Position numbers and translations under genes: made by a program
NCBI GenBank assembly: GCA_032358255.1
Contig: JAULBX010000337.1
Location: forward strand, 95,910-159,909
Origin: Heterotrichella gracilis
Taxonomy: Eukaryota; Sar; Xanthophyceae; Tribonematales; Xanthonemataceae
Reading direction: 5' to 3'
Length of the DNA: 64,000 nt
Part shown: positions 35,247-45,673 of the stretch, in pieces
How the letters are laid out: each line of letters opens with the position of its first letter
How positions within the stretch are numbered: the first letter of the stretch is position 1
The notes under the pieces: model-generated
Database searches by the model: none
Seen by the model: only the letters and a program-made list of their open reading frames with translations
What the model was told of the DNA's origin: nothing

Positions 35247-38200
35247 TCACAAATCAAGGTGTGCAAAAGGGAAGCCGTAGGTGCAAAACACAGCCCACAC
35301 CGCCGGACCCCGCCCCCGATACGCCTCCAGGAGCGCCCTCCCCGCCTTCGTGGCAGCAACCGCAATGGTTTCCCTCCGGGCCATCGCGCCGTACAGCACC
35401 TGTGCATAAACAGGAATGAAAGGTTTTGAGGGCTTCGGCGGCACTGCAGCCATCCCTGGTGGCTACCCTTCACACAAATGTGAAGGAAACCAACATGGGG
35501 ATCGTGCCACAGCCTTCCCTAGGGTTTCCTTATACTGATCAGGAGGGCATAGGCACAAGCACCACTGGAGTGCGGGCCACCAGAAGAGAATTGAACATGC
35601 AGCTGTGCCATTGCCATCCCCCTGGTGGCTATTCTTGTAAGGGTCGAGTCCCTAACTCTGCCTCTGTGCATCCTTGCACCCACCTGCGCATGGAGCGCCG
35701 CCACCCCCGAGTACGCCTGCCAGCGTGCCATGCAGGCGCACGCCGCCCCCGCCGCCAGCAGCTCATACCCCACGCTCTGCAGCCCCTCGGCCATGCTCAC
35801 CCCTGCACCCGAGAAGCACACGTGCAGCACCGCTAGGGAGGCGCACAGGCGCTGGGCGCCAAGGGCAGTCGCCGGCAGCAGCTCCCCATCAATGAAGAGT
35901 ACCGCGCCCTTTTCCTGCTCCACAAAGTCCCGCCCGTGGCAGAAGAATTCAATTACGCCAGCCCCCGGCAGGGCATGGAGCACGTTATCCACGGTCACCT
36001 GCTGCTCCTCTGGGTAACCCTCCCTAGAGTTGTGGCACAGGACGTGCACGGGTGGTCCCTCTGGGCGCACCGCCGCAGCAACGGCAGCTATGCACGCAAG
36101 GGCTTGCTGGCCCGCGGCCAACAGATCATCATCCTGGCTTGGGCCTTGCTGGGGCTCATTCCGGGGGTCAAGCACCATCAGAGCCTGCCTACCAGCAGCG
36201 GCATTGCATGTGGTGCTGCGCAGGCGGCTCTGGTGGAGCGTGGCCAAGGAGTGCGCCATGTGAACGCTGTGGCGCTGCAGCAGGTAGCGGGAGCCGTCAT
36301 ACAGGGCCTCAAAGGGGACGCCAGCCAGAGCCTGCACATGCACGGGTGGATTAATCGCCAGGACTGCAGACCATAATCCCAAAACCCCAAACCCGTGACC
36401 CTTACACATCATACAGCGCCTCGAAGGGGACGCTTGCATAGACAGGGGTGGAATTCCAATGCGATGTTAGGGCCTCTACAGAAGGTCCCCAGAAAACTGC
36501 ATGTCCTAAGATCGCATTGTACCATAATTTCTATTCTCTAATTGTGGTAAAATAAACCATGCACACAAATCAGCAGCAATGATCCGCTGATTCCCTGTGT
36601 ACTCCGACAGCTGTCAGCATGGCGCAGTCACCTTGTCAGGAATGATGATCACCGGAGTGTCTTCACACCCCTCGCTTGGCACCAGCCCTGCCTCCACCAG
36701 TGGGGCCCACAGGAGGGCATGCAGCTGCTCCAAAGCCTCATGCTGCTCCTCCAGTGTGTGAAACCTTACTTTGTCATCTTTGTCACCCTGTTGCGTGTGT
36801 TGTGCCTGGCTGTCTCCTGTGGGCATTTCCTTTCTTTCTTTTTTTGGCCGCAGTCGCTCACACGCCACCTGTAAGGGAGCAATAGTACAACCACTATTAC
36901 TGGGCTAGAATAGCATGAAAAATGACCACCATTATTATGTTGCACATATGTCTAATTTTATTATTTTTTGGCCGCAGCCGCTCACACGCCACCTGTAAGG
37001 GAGCAATAGTTTAGAACCACTGCTACTACGCTAAAAGCCATCGAATATGACCACCATTCTTATACCTAGCGTTCTAGTGTTCAGGGTAAGCTCGTCATAC
37101 TACCTGAACATTAGTATTACACACCTCGCCCTGTACCTTGCGAACCTAGGGTTTAGGGTGCAAAATGACCGCCAAGCTCGTCGCCTCACCTCCACAGCTC
37201 GAGGCAGCGTGATTGCCTCCAGGGGTTGCTCCTTGCTGTCTGCTGGCTGTGTGTCGCCGTGTGTGGAGGCTTGTTGTTTCCTTCTTTCTTCCCTAGCAAG
37301 GGGGAGCGCCCAGTCGCACATCCCCTGCGCGGGCGCGTCTATCACCACGCCTTGCACATCTTGGCTGCCGCAGCTTGCCACCACCACCACCAGACCTGGC
37401 TCGATGAAGGGCATAGGAAGCTCCTCGTTGGCGGGGTTGGCCAGGGTGGTGGCGGTGAGGGTGGTGTAGGATATGATGAGGGCATTACGGGGGAGGTGGC
37501 GGGTGAGAGCACGCAGGGTGGCGAGGCTGTCCGGTCCCTCCGCGGGCAGACTGAGGTTTAGTTCCTGCATTAGGGTTAGAGGGTTAAGAGTTTGGGGTTA
37601 AGGGTTAAGGGCTGGGTTCCTGCATGAGGGTTAGGGGTTTAGGGCCTAGAGGCTGGGCTCCTGCATGAGAGGGTATCAGGCTGGGTTGGCAGAAAGCGGG
37701 GGTATGCCACGTCAAGTGGGTGAAGTCATGGTTAGGTTGAGGATGAGGCCTATCGAGCATAGATTAGGGTTTAGGAGATTGCCATCTCTGGGCCTGCGCG
37801 TGGCAAGGGCTGGACAGCTGCCTACCCTAGCTAGGGTTCCGCAACTCCTCTTAAATAGTGGATATTTCATCACCATTGCACTTCTGGCCTCATGCACCAT
37901 GGTTTCCATTTTGAGAGATGTTACGCACCTCCTCTGCCGGGAACTCCTCCTTGTTGATTTCCCGCAGCCTCTGGTGCAGCGCCTGTGCCCTTGCCAGGTC
38001 AGCAGTCAGCATCACCCGCGCCCACTGCTCAGGGCCGCATGGCCCCTGCCACCTTGCCTGGTACTCCACCATGCACTGGTAGGCAACCCGGGCAAGCTCC
38101 AGCACCTGTGACCATCCCAGTAAAAATCATCCCAAATCAATTCGAGCCCAGAAGAAGAAAGACAGACAGGAATACTCAATGTGGCAGCCAGGCATAATTA

Positions 38201-40598
38201 AAACACACATACATAGCCGACTTTCAGGTGGAATGGGGGAAATGGGTGGGTAGGCCCAGGGCCACATGGGTTGACGACCTTACCAAAACAAGACACCGGA
38301 TTGCGCAAAACCAGCAAATGGTATCCAATGCCAGGGCCAAACTGTTTGGCAGCGCATGTGGAGGACTTACAATTACAATTCCTTTTGATCTGGGCTGTAC
38401 TGCTGCAATGCATGCACCTCACCTGCCGCCTGCCGTCGACATCCCTGGCGCCATCCACATTCAGCAGGCGCAGCGCATGCTGCAGCAGCCCCAGAGGGGC
38501 TTCTTTCTCCCAGTCAACAGGCCCTGCACGCGCGGCGCGCAGCAGCGCCCATACCTGGCGGATCGCCCAATCCGCCTTGTCATTGGGCATGGTGGTGGCG
38601 TCCTGAAGCAAGGTGCCCGCCACCAGCTTCACCATTGGGAGGAACCTGGTGGTGAAGAGGTAGTAGTCGCCAGGGTGGGTGGCGCCAGCCTGGCGCGCAG
38701 CCTCCAGCCCTCGTTGCACTGCCTCTACCTGGTGGCGAATGGGACACAACAATGTATTAGTGACACACAGAAATCAACACTACAAGCAATGATTATTTGC
38801 AGTGTTTTCCAGAAAACGACAAGGAGCATATCATACATGACACTTAATTCCCCCTATTCCAACCCTTGCTGGTGGGGGATGGGAGGGAGACATAAGGGGA
38901 TCATTGTTTATAATCATTGGTAATATCATTATCTATGATCAAAATACTTGGCTGAGACTGGCGCTCAGTCATTCTGTCTCCTCCTCGACCCTCGAACATC
39001 ACACGAGCAGCACACCAGCAAGTTCGCGACTTTATTTTTCTAACCGCTTATTGCATCCGCATGTACAGTCAACACCATGATCACATCTTGCATGTATAAT
39101 AGATCAGGTTTGAACCTATGTCACCTGGAGGGGGTCGTCTTGCCCGCACAAGCTAGCCTGCGCCGCTGCCACCCCGTCAGCCCCTAGCAAGGAGCCAAAT
39201 CGGGGCACCACCCCCTTCGCCAGCCTCTCAGGCGTGCGCTGGTCCTGCGGCTGGTTCAGCCACTGGTTCCAATACCCTAGGGTCCTGTTGAAGATCTGCA
39301 GCCTCTGGTTGTATTGATCCTGCAAGGCTGCGTTGCCGCTTGATTCAGCAACGTCCTTGAGCGTCTTCAACGAGAGCAGCAGCTCGTTTGAGAGGGGCTT
39401 GAACTGGCGCCTGTCCAAGAGCTGACGGTGGAGCTTCTGGTGCGTGTCGAGGATTTCGGTGAGGGCAATCGTCCTGAGGATGAGTTCTGCGGGGAGCAGG
39501 GGGATGTAGAGTTAGGTCTAGGGTTTAGGGTTTAGGGTATAGGGTCTAGGGTTAAGGACCGGGCCTGCAGGGGGGAAGGGAACATAGGAACCTGCTCAGA
39601 GTGCCGAACAAAATGGCGCTGTTGTCACCGATACAGTCACAGCATTGACTCTGGGATGAGAACTTGGGACCGCAGTGCCTGCAAGCTGTGCAGGAAAAAA
39701 CGTGCGTTTAAATGGGTTTACTTGCTGTGCTTGGAGACAGGGACGAGCATTTTGTGCCTGGTTTTGTATAAAAGACACAGCCTTTTGCAATGCTGTGATC
39801 AGAACCAGTACCTAGCTCCCCATGAGTGGTATAAAACTCCCTCAGGATGCACAGTACTGGGCACTTGAGGAACGAAGAACAAGCAACTTCTTGATAGACA
39901 CACCGGGTCCATTAGACTCCCCAATGCCTGGCAGCACCTCCCTGGCTTTGTCAAACAGCTGCAGGGCTTTCGTCATCGCCTGGTGCCCGTTGCGGTGCGC
40001 CTTGCCGCCACTGATGTGCGCCTGTGCATGCCATAGGAGTGTAAAGTTGGAAATTTGAAGAATGCGTTGCTGAGCCATGGTCGAGCCGAAATAGCCTGCC
40101 ACCCATTAGGCTCCAAACCACCTGGCAAACACACTAGCCACAAGGTGCACATGCCATAGGAGTGTCAACACTAAATGGAAGTTTTTGGTAGAGGCACCCC
40201 ACCGGGGTCCTGAAGCTCCACCACCAGGCACCTCAACAGGGTCCTGAGCTGTTGCCAAGCCCAAAAATGGGTTGCCACCCACAAAGGCCTCTAAACCAAC
40301 CGGCAAACAGAAGGCTCTGCCTACGAAACTGTCCAGTGCAGCCTGTCCCAAGGGCAAAGCGATGCCTTGTGGGTATGTAGTAGAGACATACCTGAGCATG
40401 CCATGCTCTTGCACGGGCCACACCAGGTGTGGGCCTTGGGAATCTGGCCACGTATTGGTCGTAGCGCTGGAGGGCCAGCTCGTACTCGAAGGTGAGCTCG
40501 CAAAGGTTGAATATCTCATCCTTGTCAATGTCCTCTGACCAGTCGATAAATACAGGCGGTGGTGGCGATGCCTCGCCCACAGCCGTCTCCTCCGCCAT
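35247..40598 (-). CDS. Helical/TPR-like protein with C-terminal CHAT protease domain, copy B
   Basis: Predicted protein of 860 aa, paralogue of the neighbouring gene. Exons: 40392-40598, 39904-40021, 39125-39486, 38423-38728, 37929-38105, 37190-37564, 36632-36868, 35684-36331, 35247-35399; all phases match and the intron positions equal those of copy A. TPR-like piece: ALQLFDKAREVLPGIGES. CHAT domain: ALAGVPFEALYDGSRYLLQR, IEFFCHGRDF (His about 726), LAVLHVCFSGAG (Cys about 766), AAGAACACMARW. Exon 6 is 51 bp longer than in copy A (insert REERRKQQASTHGDTQPA). The introns before exons 6, 7 and 8 carry extra copies of the neighbouring splice junctions. Active protease predicted; role unknown. 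Confidence 0.82.
36409..36446. repeat. Decayed copy of CHAT B exon 8 start
   Basis: It matches 36298-36336 (ATACAG.GCCTC.AAGGGGACGC) and lies 111 bp upstream of the true acceptor in transcript direction. Confidence 0.8.
36963..37025. repeat. Copy of CHAT B exon 7 start and acceptor
   Basis: Nearly identical to 36841-36900: it covers the first codons (VACERLRPK), the CAG acceptor and about 20 bp of intron. It is 124 bp away in the intron. It has an acceptor but no usable donor, so it does not look like an alternative exon. Confidence 0.85.
37556..37675. repeat. Three copies of the CHAT B exon 6 acceptor region
   Basis: The CTGGG.TCCTGCAT.AGGG block recurs at 37556-37579, 37616-37635 and 37656-37675, with TTTAGGG-like runs between them. 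Confidence 0.65.
39511..39555. repeat. Interstitial telomere-like TTTAGGG run
   Basis: Several TTTAGGG/TCTAGGG/TATAGGG units in the intron of CHAT copy B. This is the longest such run in the window. Similar 1-3 unit runs sit at 6430-6449, 14753-14768, 20289-20306 and 42421-42441. Confidence 0.8.
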
Positions 40599-41699
40599 AG
40601 TAGGGTATTTCAAGGGAACATTACCGTTGGTAGAGCACAACTTCAACGTACTATGATGTTACAAACGCCTAGAAATGTGTAGTATGTAACCCGTGCAATG
40701 CAGCCCCCCTAGTAAGCGGGTGGACTGCAGTGCATACTGGTGGGGTGAACTAACAGTGCTTTATTGTCTTCAACCCGGCAGGAGCCTTCTTCATATGCAT
40801 ACACCCACGCCTTTGCAACCAAAAAGGCACAAGGAGAGGGTGAAGGACAGGTCAGGTGCTCTGCGCGTGCATGCATATGCCCACCATGCCAGGAAACGGT
40901 GAAGATGGGTAAACGGCTGCACAAGGAGCGAGAGATGGACGGCTCTGCCTAGCTGCTAAGCTAATAGTCAGAGCTTACAGCGTCAAAAACTAAGTTCGTA
41001 TACTTGTTTCATGGACATGTAGGGTTTTGCTACGACCTCAGCATCTGCTCAGCAGTGCCGGTTCAGCGAGCAGTGCATGCATGCAGTGAGTGTCCCCAAT
41101 CTTGGTGCTGCGAATGCTGAAAAGCTGCTACTCCGAGTTTAAACCTTTGTAAAATACCCTAACTTAAGGTGTGCAGGTACCCTGCCCCACCCAGTGCACG
41201 CCCATGCAGCCAACCTACATGCTAAAACATACAGCAAAACCTGCACTCTTGAACGTCCATACTCTGCAGTTTACCACGACAAAGTATCAATCAATAAAAT
41301 GTGAAACCTGCCCTTGTGTCAGCGCCTCAACACCTACAAAGCCTGGTGTCCCGCAAGGCCCTGAAAACCCTTAGTTAGGTACATGAGCAAACCCTCCTCA
41401 GGATGGAGTGGATTCATGCCACACGGGTCATGCTGACTTATATGAGCTGCGTACCGCCTGACCATCGCCCATTTTACAAAAGTGAAACACAAGCCCACGG
41501 TCCCACTAGCAGAAGAAAGGAAGTAAGGAAACGCCCACAGGTGGCAGCCAGGTACAACACACACACGCAGGGCGTGTTCCATCTCCAAAAAACACCCTAA
41601 AAGCGTGAATCGCAAGGCATAGCCTAAATCATAAACTCCTCAAAATAAATAGTTTGCCTGAGTAAGTTTGCCGGGGTGGGAAGAAATATGGAGGATTCA
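40599..41699. other. Upstream flank of CHAT copy B
   Basis: Presumed promoter of copy B, alignable in patches with the copy A flank (for example around TGCATGCATATGCCCACCAT at about 40869 and 34440). No gene was seen. Confidence 0.45.
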
Positions 41700-41984
41700 T
41701 CACGTCTGCGGCGCGTGCGGATAGTAGCGGATGGGGGCTGAAATAGTAGCAACAGGGGCCTGGTAGCAAGGAGTGGCAACAAAGGAGTTGAGAAGGCAAA
41801 TGTTGTGGAAATTCGCTGGGATGATGGTATGCGGCAAGCTGAACTGGGCTGGAGGCTGAACAAGAGGGTTGTTAAGGTGGGGTAGAGGAGGTGGCAAGGA
41901 GGTAGCGTCTGGTATGGTGTGTAGCAAACGAGCGGCGGGCGCAGCAAGTCGAAGGCGCGTGATGAGGGAAAGGGCTTGGTTCAA
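41700..41984 (-). CDS. Small intronless ORF with a mitochondrial-type N-terminus
   Basis: 94 aa, single exon, unrecognised. The start MNQALSLITRLRLAAPAARL is rich in Arg, Ala and Leu with no acidic residue, as in mitochondrial presequences. The rest is rich in Pro, Ala and His with no charge clusters. It stands alone between two spliced genes with no homology support, so it may be a chance ORF or a lineage-specific organelle protein. Confidence 0.3.
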   Translation of the reverse strand: MNQALSLITRLRLAAPAARLLHTIPDATSLPPPLPHLNNPLVQPPAQFSLPHTIIPANFHNICLLNSFVATPCYQAPVATISAPIRYYPHAPQT

Positions 41985-42188
41985 GGGTAAAGCCTAGGGT
42001 CTGACACACCAAAAAAAAAATACTTCTGCACACAACACACTCAATTATATAATACCCAAGTCAGGATCCTGAGCATAAGGGATCCAAAGCGCCTCATAGA
42101 AAGCCCCGACGCCAGAACCAACCCCGATGTAGGTAAGGAGGATAGGTGCACAAACCCTTACGCAGGGTATTCAAGGGCTGGCGGCCCA

Positions 42189-44430
42189 TCACCCCAGGCT
42201 GGCGCTGCCCATCAGCTCTGCCAGCTGATCCTCCAACTCCTGCACAAGGGTTGCAGACACTCGTCAGAAACCCCAGAGCTCGCACCCTGCACAGTAAACC
42301 CCACACACTACGCAGGGTTGCCGCCATTTGTCAGCACATATCATGATTAGGGTGCTGCAGGCCATGCAGGTGTCACCCGGTCAACCCCAAACCCTAAAAC
42401 AACAGCTGCAGGGCGCACCCCCTCGACCCTAAACCCTAAATCCTACACCTCGGAGCAGCCGCTGCAGGGCGCACCTGGTCAACACGCGCATCCTCCAGTG
42501 CCTGCCGTGCCACATCCTCTTGGTCGGGCGAGGGGCCAGACAGCATGGGGCCAAGTACTGGTATGCCATTCGGGCCCAACCTCTGCACCCCCAGCTCTCT
42601 GCCTGCCTGCCTGGGGCGGAGCACGTGCCTCCGCTCCGCATCCTGCGGCACAGGTAGGGCTACATTAGGGTGTTGCCCAAGGTGAGGGTGCAGGGTTTAG
42701 GGTTTGAAACATGGTGCAGTCCATATCGGAAACATGCTCCATTATTGTGGCGCCGGATATGCTGTGCCTTAGGTAAGCCGCAGATCACACCCTCAAATCC
42801 CACCAAGATACCCATCGCCAGCGACCTGTAGTATGTTGGTCAACCAGGATTGGGGGAAAATCCTGTGCCTGTCAATGGCTTCCGGATCAGCATCCATGCC
42901 AGTTGCCCCTTGCATTGTACAGATTTGCCTCACTTGGCCACTGTTGAGAAACCCTGTCCTGCCAATACAATCCCTGCATGGATCCCCGCAGCAGAACACC
43001 CCTTTGAAACCCCACCGAGGTATGGTACCCACCGCCAGCGCCCTGCAGTATGCCTGCACGACCAGGTTGGGGTACCAAAAACCTATACCCCAAGCCCTAA
43101 ACCCTGTAAAATGCCCGGCATGGTGCACCTTTCCCCTGATGCATGCTCTTTCTTGCTCCATGTATGTGGTGCCATGGTTTGGATGTGCTGTGCATGCATA
43201 AGCAGATGATCACCACCCTGAAACCCCACACCAAGGTACCCACCGCCAGCACCCTGTAATATGCCTGCACCACCAGGTTGGGGGGGATACAGTGCGCGGC
43301 AATGGCTACTCGCGCAGCATCCAGCCGCGCCTCCCCTTGCAACTGACACTTCTGCATCACATGGGCTTGCAACGCAGCATCCAGCCCCTCCTCTTCTGGC
43401 GCAGCATCCAGTACCTCCCCTTCTGGCGCAGCATCCAGCCCATCCTCTTCCGGCAATTGGCGCTCATGCATCGCGTGGGCTTCATCCAGCGAGCTCGCCC
43501 TGCCGATGCACAGCCCGCACGCCACACAGAAGCACACGTAATATCCTGGATGTACACAGGATGAAGGGTTTACAGTGTAGGGTATGGATTAGGGTTTAGC
43601 ACGCCATACAGAAGCACAGGTATATACCTAACTTTACATAGAGTTTGTGGTTGGCGGGTAGAACTTAGCATGCCACGCAGAAGCACAGAACCAGAAGTAG
43701 AATATAGCATGCCATGCAGAAACAGAAGTATTGTACCTTGCGTGTACACCTGTAAATTAGCGTTCAGGGATGTAGCACATCACACAAGTGCACAGGTGGG
43801 TATACCTTGCGTGTACACGCTGCTCCTGAAGGCATCCATGGTGTCAACCAGGACCACTTGCACGCAATCTGTGGGGTCCAGATGGAGTCGGGCCTGCCCA
43901 TCCACCAGGGTTGTATGGGACCATCTGTCAGGCCACACGTGGCGGTTGGGCTGGTCAATCGCAGCCTGCAAGTGCGGCAAGGAAGATGGTCGGACAAGGC
44001 TCTATAATGTTGGTGAGGCATACCCAGTCATGCTAAACCCTAACTCTACCCTCAAACCCCTAGACCTTCACAAGCTGGCTGGCACCACCCAGCTGTGCCT
44101 TCAACCCTAAACCCTATCACCACCCACCTGCATTTCGGGAGCATCAGGGCGCAGGTACAGGGGCAGGTGTCCACACATTACCGACAGGGCAAGCCTGGGA
44201 TTGCAGCGCCTATCGGGGTCCTGCCAGTGGGCCATCAGCATGGCTTCATCGGCGTTGTCGAACTTTAACCCGCAGCACAGGCAGTAGCGCTGTGTTGTGC
44301 TGTTGCGCTCCAGTGGGAATAGGATCAAGGTGAGGCAAGGCCAGTTTTCTACGTTGTTGAGGAACCATGGCGGGAGTTTCTTGTGCACATCCGCCACTGG
44401 GCTGCCAACCACGAAGGTGATGTCAGCCAT
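42189..44430 (-). CDS. Unrecognised protein with two Cys/His clusters and a coiled C-terminus
   Basis: Predicted protein of 327 aa. Exons 44128-44430, 43806-43965, 43244-43545, 42475-42642 and 42189-42239 join in phase. Start MADITFVVGSPVADVHKKLP. Exon 1 has YCLCCGLKFDNADEAMLMAH and exon 3 has VCFCVACGLCIGRASSLDEA, followed by HAMHERQ. Both pair CxxC with His about 17-20 residues later, suggesting two zinc fingers of C2H2 type. Between lies an acidic triple repeat (LDAAPEG, LDAAPEE, LDAALQ). The last 16 residues (ELEDQLAELMGSASLG) look helical. I recognise no family. The third intron contains two extra copies of the exon 3 end. Confidence 0.6.
42796..43285. repeat. Three tandem copies of an exon 3 end
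   Basis: The true exon end plus donor (43225-43285) recurs at 43009-43074 and 42796-42856, a period of about 210-215 bp. Each copy keeps TACCCA.CGCCAGC and the ACCAGG.TTGGG block. Confidence 0.85.
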
Positions 44431-45673
44431 GCTGTACGCACAGCACAGCCATCGAAGGTTAGTAAAACACTAAACCTTAATTGGGTGGCCATCGGTGGAT
44501 GGGTTATGACTGCACAGGTGCACAGGAGATGGAGTGCGGGCTATAGCAAACTCATGTAGAGGAAAGTAGCCAGGTGCGAACCTGGGTGCAGCCCTAGCTT
44601 TTACCCTAGCCAGGTGCGACCCTAATGGCATGTTGATCTGCAGGGGCATAACCCTAGCTAGTTGCAGAGAGACCTTGCAGCACGCAACTGTTTCAAAAAA
44701 GGCAACAGTTGGTACAAAACGGCTACCTCTACTTACACACGCTCCAGTGGCAGGACGTCTACCATCACAGGTTAGACTCACATTAGCAGGCATGCGGACG
44801 CGCACAGACATCCCCGTGTACAAGGCGACCTCCCCGTAGTCAAGGCTTCTTTATCAGGTTGATTCTTTCACAGCACGCAAAAGGAGAGGCTGGTGTCACC
44901 TCCTTTGAAGTATCCCGGGATGATAGTAACATGCATGCATGCATGGTGATTCGTGACGATGGTATGGCGTGCGCGTGCGAAGGATAACAACCCAAACTCG
45001 TGTGTAGAGATGAGGTTGAGCCACTCCCGATGTTTGCCTTGTAGGGGAGCTGGCACACATAGTAACATGTAATTTTTCCTCGTGGTTTTCACTTGGGATG
45101 CAACACAATTTGCAGGGATTTTCAACGAATAATCGGAGTTGAATCGGTTCCCACGACCAACACCAAGTGGAAAGCATACATTAACCGCTCAAGTGAACTG
45201 TCGTCAAGGTCTTCATACCAGCTTACGAGTCGCCAAGGGTTTGTGGACCCACAAATATTGCAGACATCAATGCATGCATGCAAACTGCCTCGCAGATTCC
45301 TATCGCTAAAAAGCAGTCTTGTGACCACAGGCTCACTGTCGAAACCCGCTCGTATTGCTACTTACCCTTTAACCCCAGTGCATGTACTCGTAACGTCGCT
45401 TCTCCTCGCTGTCGCACATATCCCAACTGGCCACCTGGGCAAAGTGGCATAAGAGCATGCATGCATATGTGAACGTTGCTCGACATACCGTCCAACGGCT
45501 GTGCTGCTCGTAAAGCACCTCGCAGCTGCCACTTACACCTGTTACACGCCTGTCCAATACGGAACACGTACTAAGCGGTGACCCAGACCTCCTACACTCT
45601 CCAGCAGGCCCCCACCCATGCGTACAAAACCCACCACCCCACACCAACAGTTGGGACAGTAGCTTCCGCCCAC
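44431..45673. promoter_or_regulatory. Divergent intergenic region
   Basis: It lies between the zinc-cluster gene (-) and NAP1 (+). It contains an alternating palindrome, ATGCATGCATGCATGG, at 44931-44946. No gene was seen. Confidence 0.4.

Larger units (their letters stand above)
35121..41400. repeat. Segmental duplication, unit B (CHAT copy B)
   Basis: Second copy of the roughly 6.4 kb unit in the same orientation. Exons are well conserved and introns strongly diverged, which points to an old duplication under selection on coding sequence. Confidence 0.75.

Noticed and set aside
36963-37025. Alternative CHAT exon 7
   Set aside because: It has an acceptor but runs into intron-like sequence without a donor; best seen as a junction copy.
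28647-40598. CHAT genes as metacaspases or separase
   Set aside because: The motif spacing (CHG, then about 40 residues, then HVCxSG) and the helical N-terminus fit CHAT; no metacaspase p20/p10 layout or separase-size repeat region is present.
43009-43074. Additional exon of the zinc-cluster gene
   Set aside because: It resembles the true exon end but lacks a matching acceptor and phase; kept as a repeat.
44931-44946. ATGCATGCATGCATGG as a special regulatory site
   Set aside because: GCATGC-type palindromes are common throughout the non-coding part of this window, so a single one carries little information.
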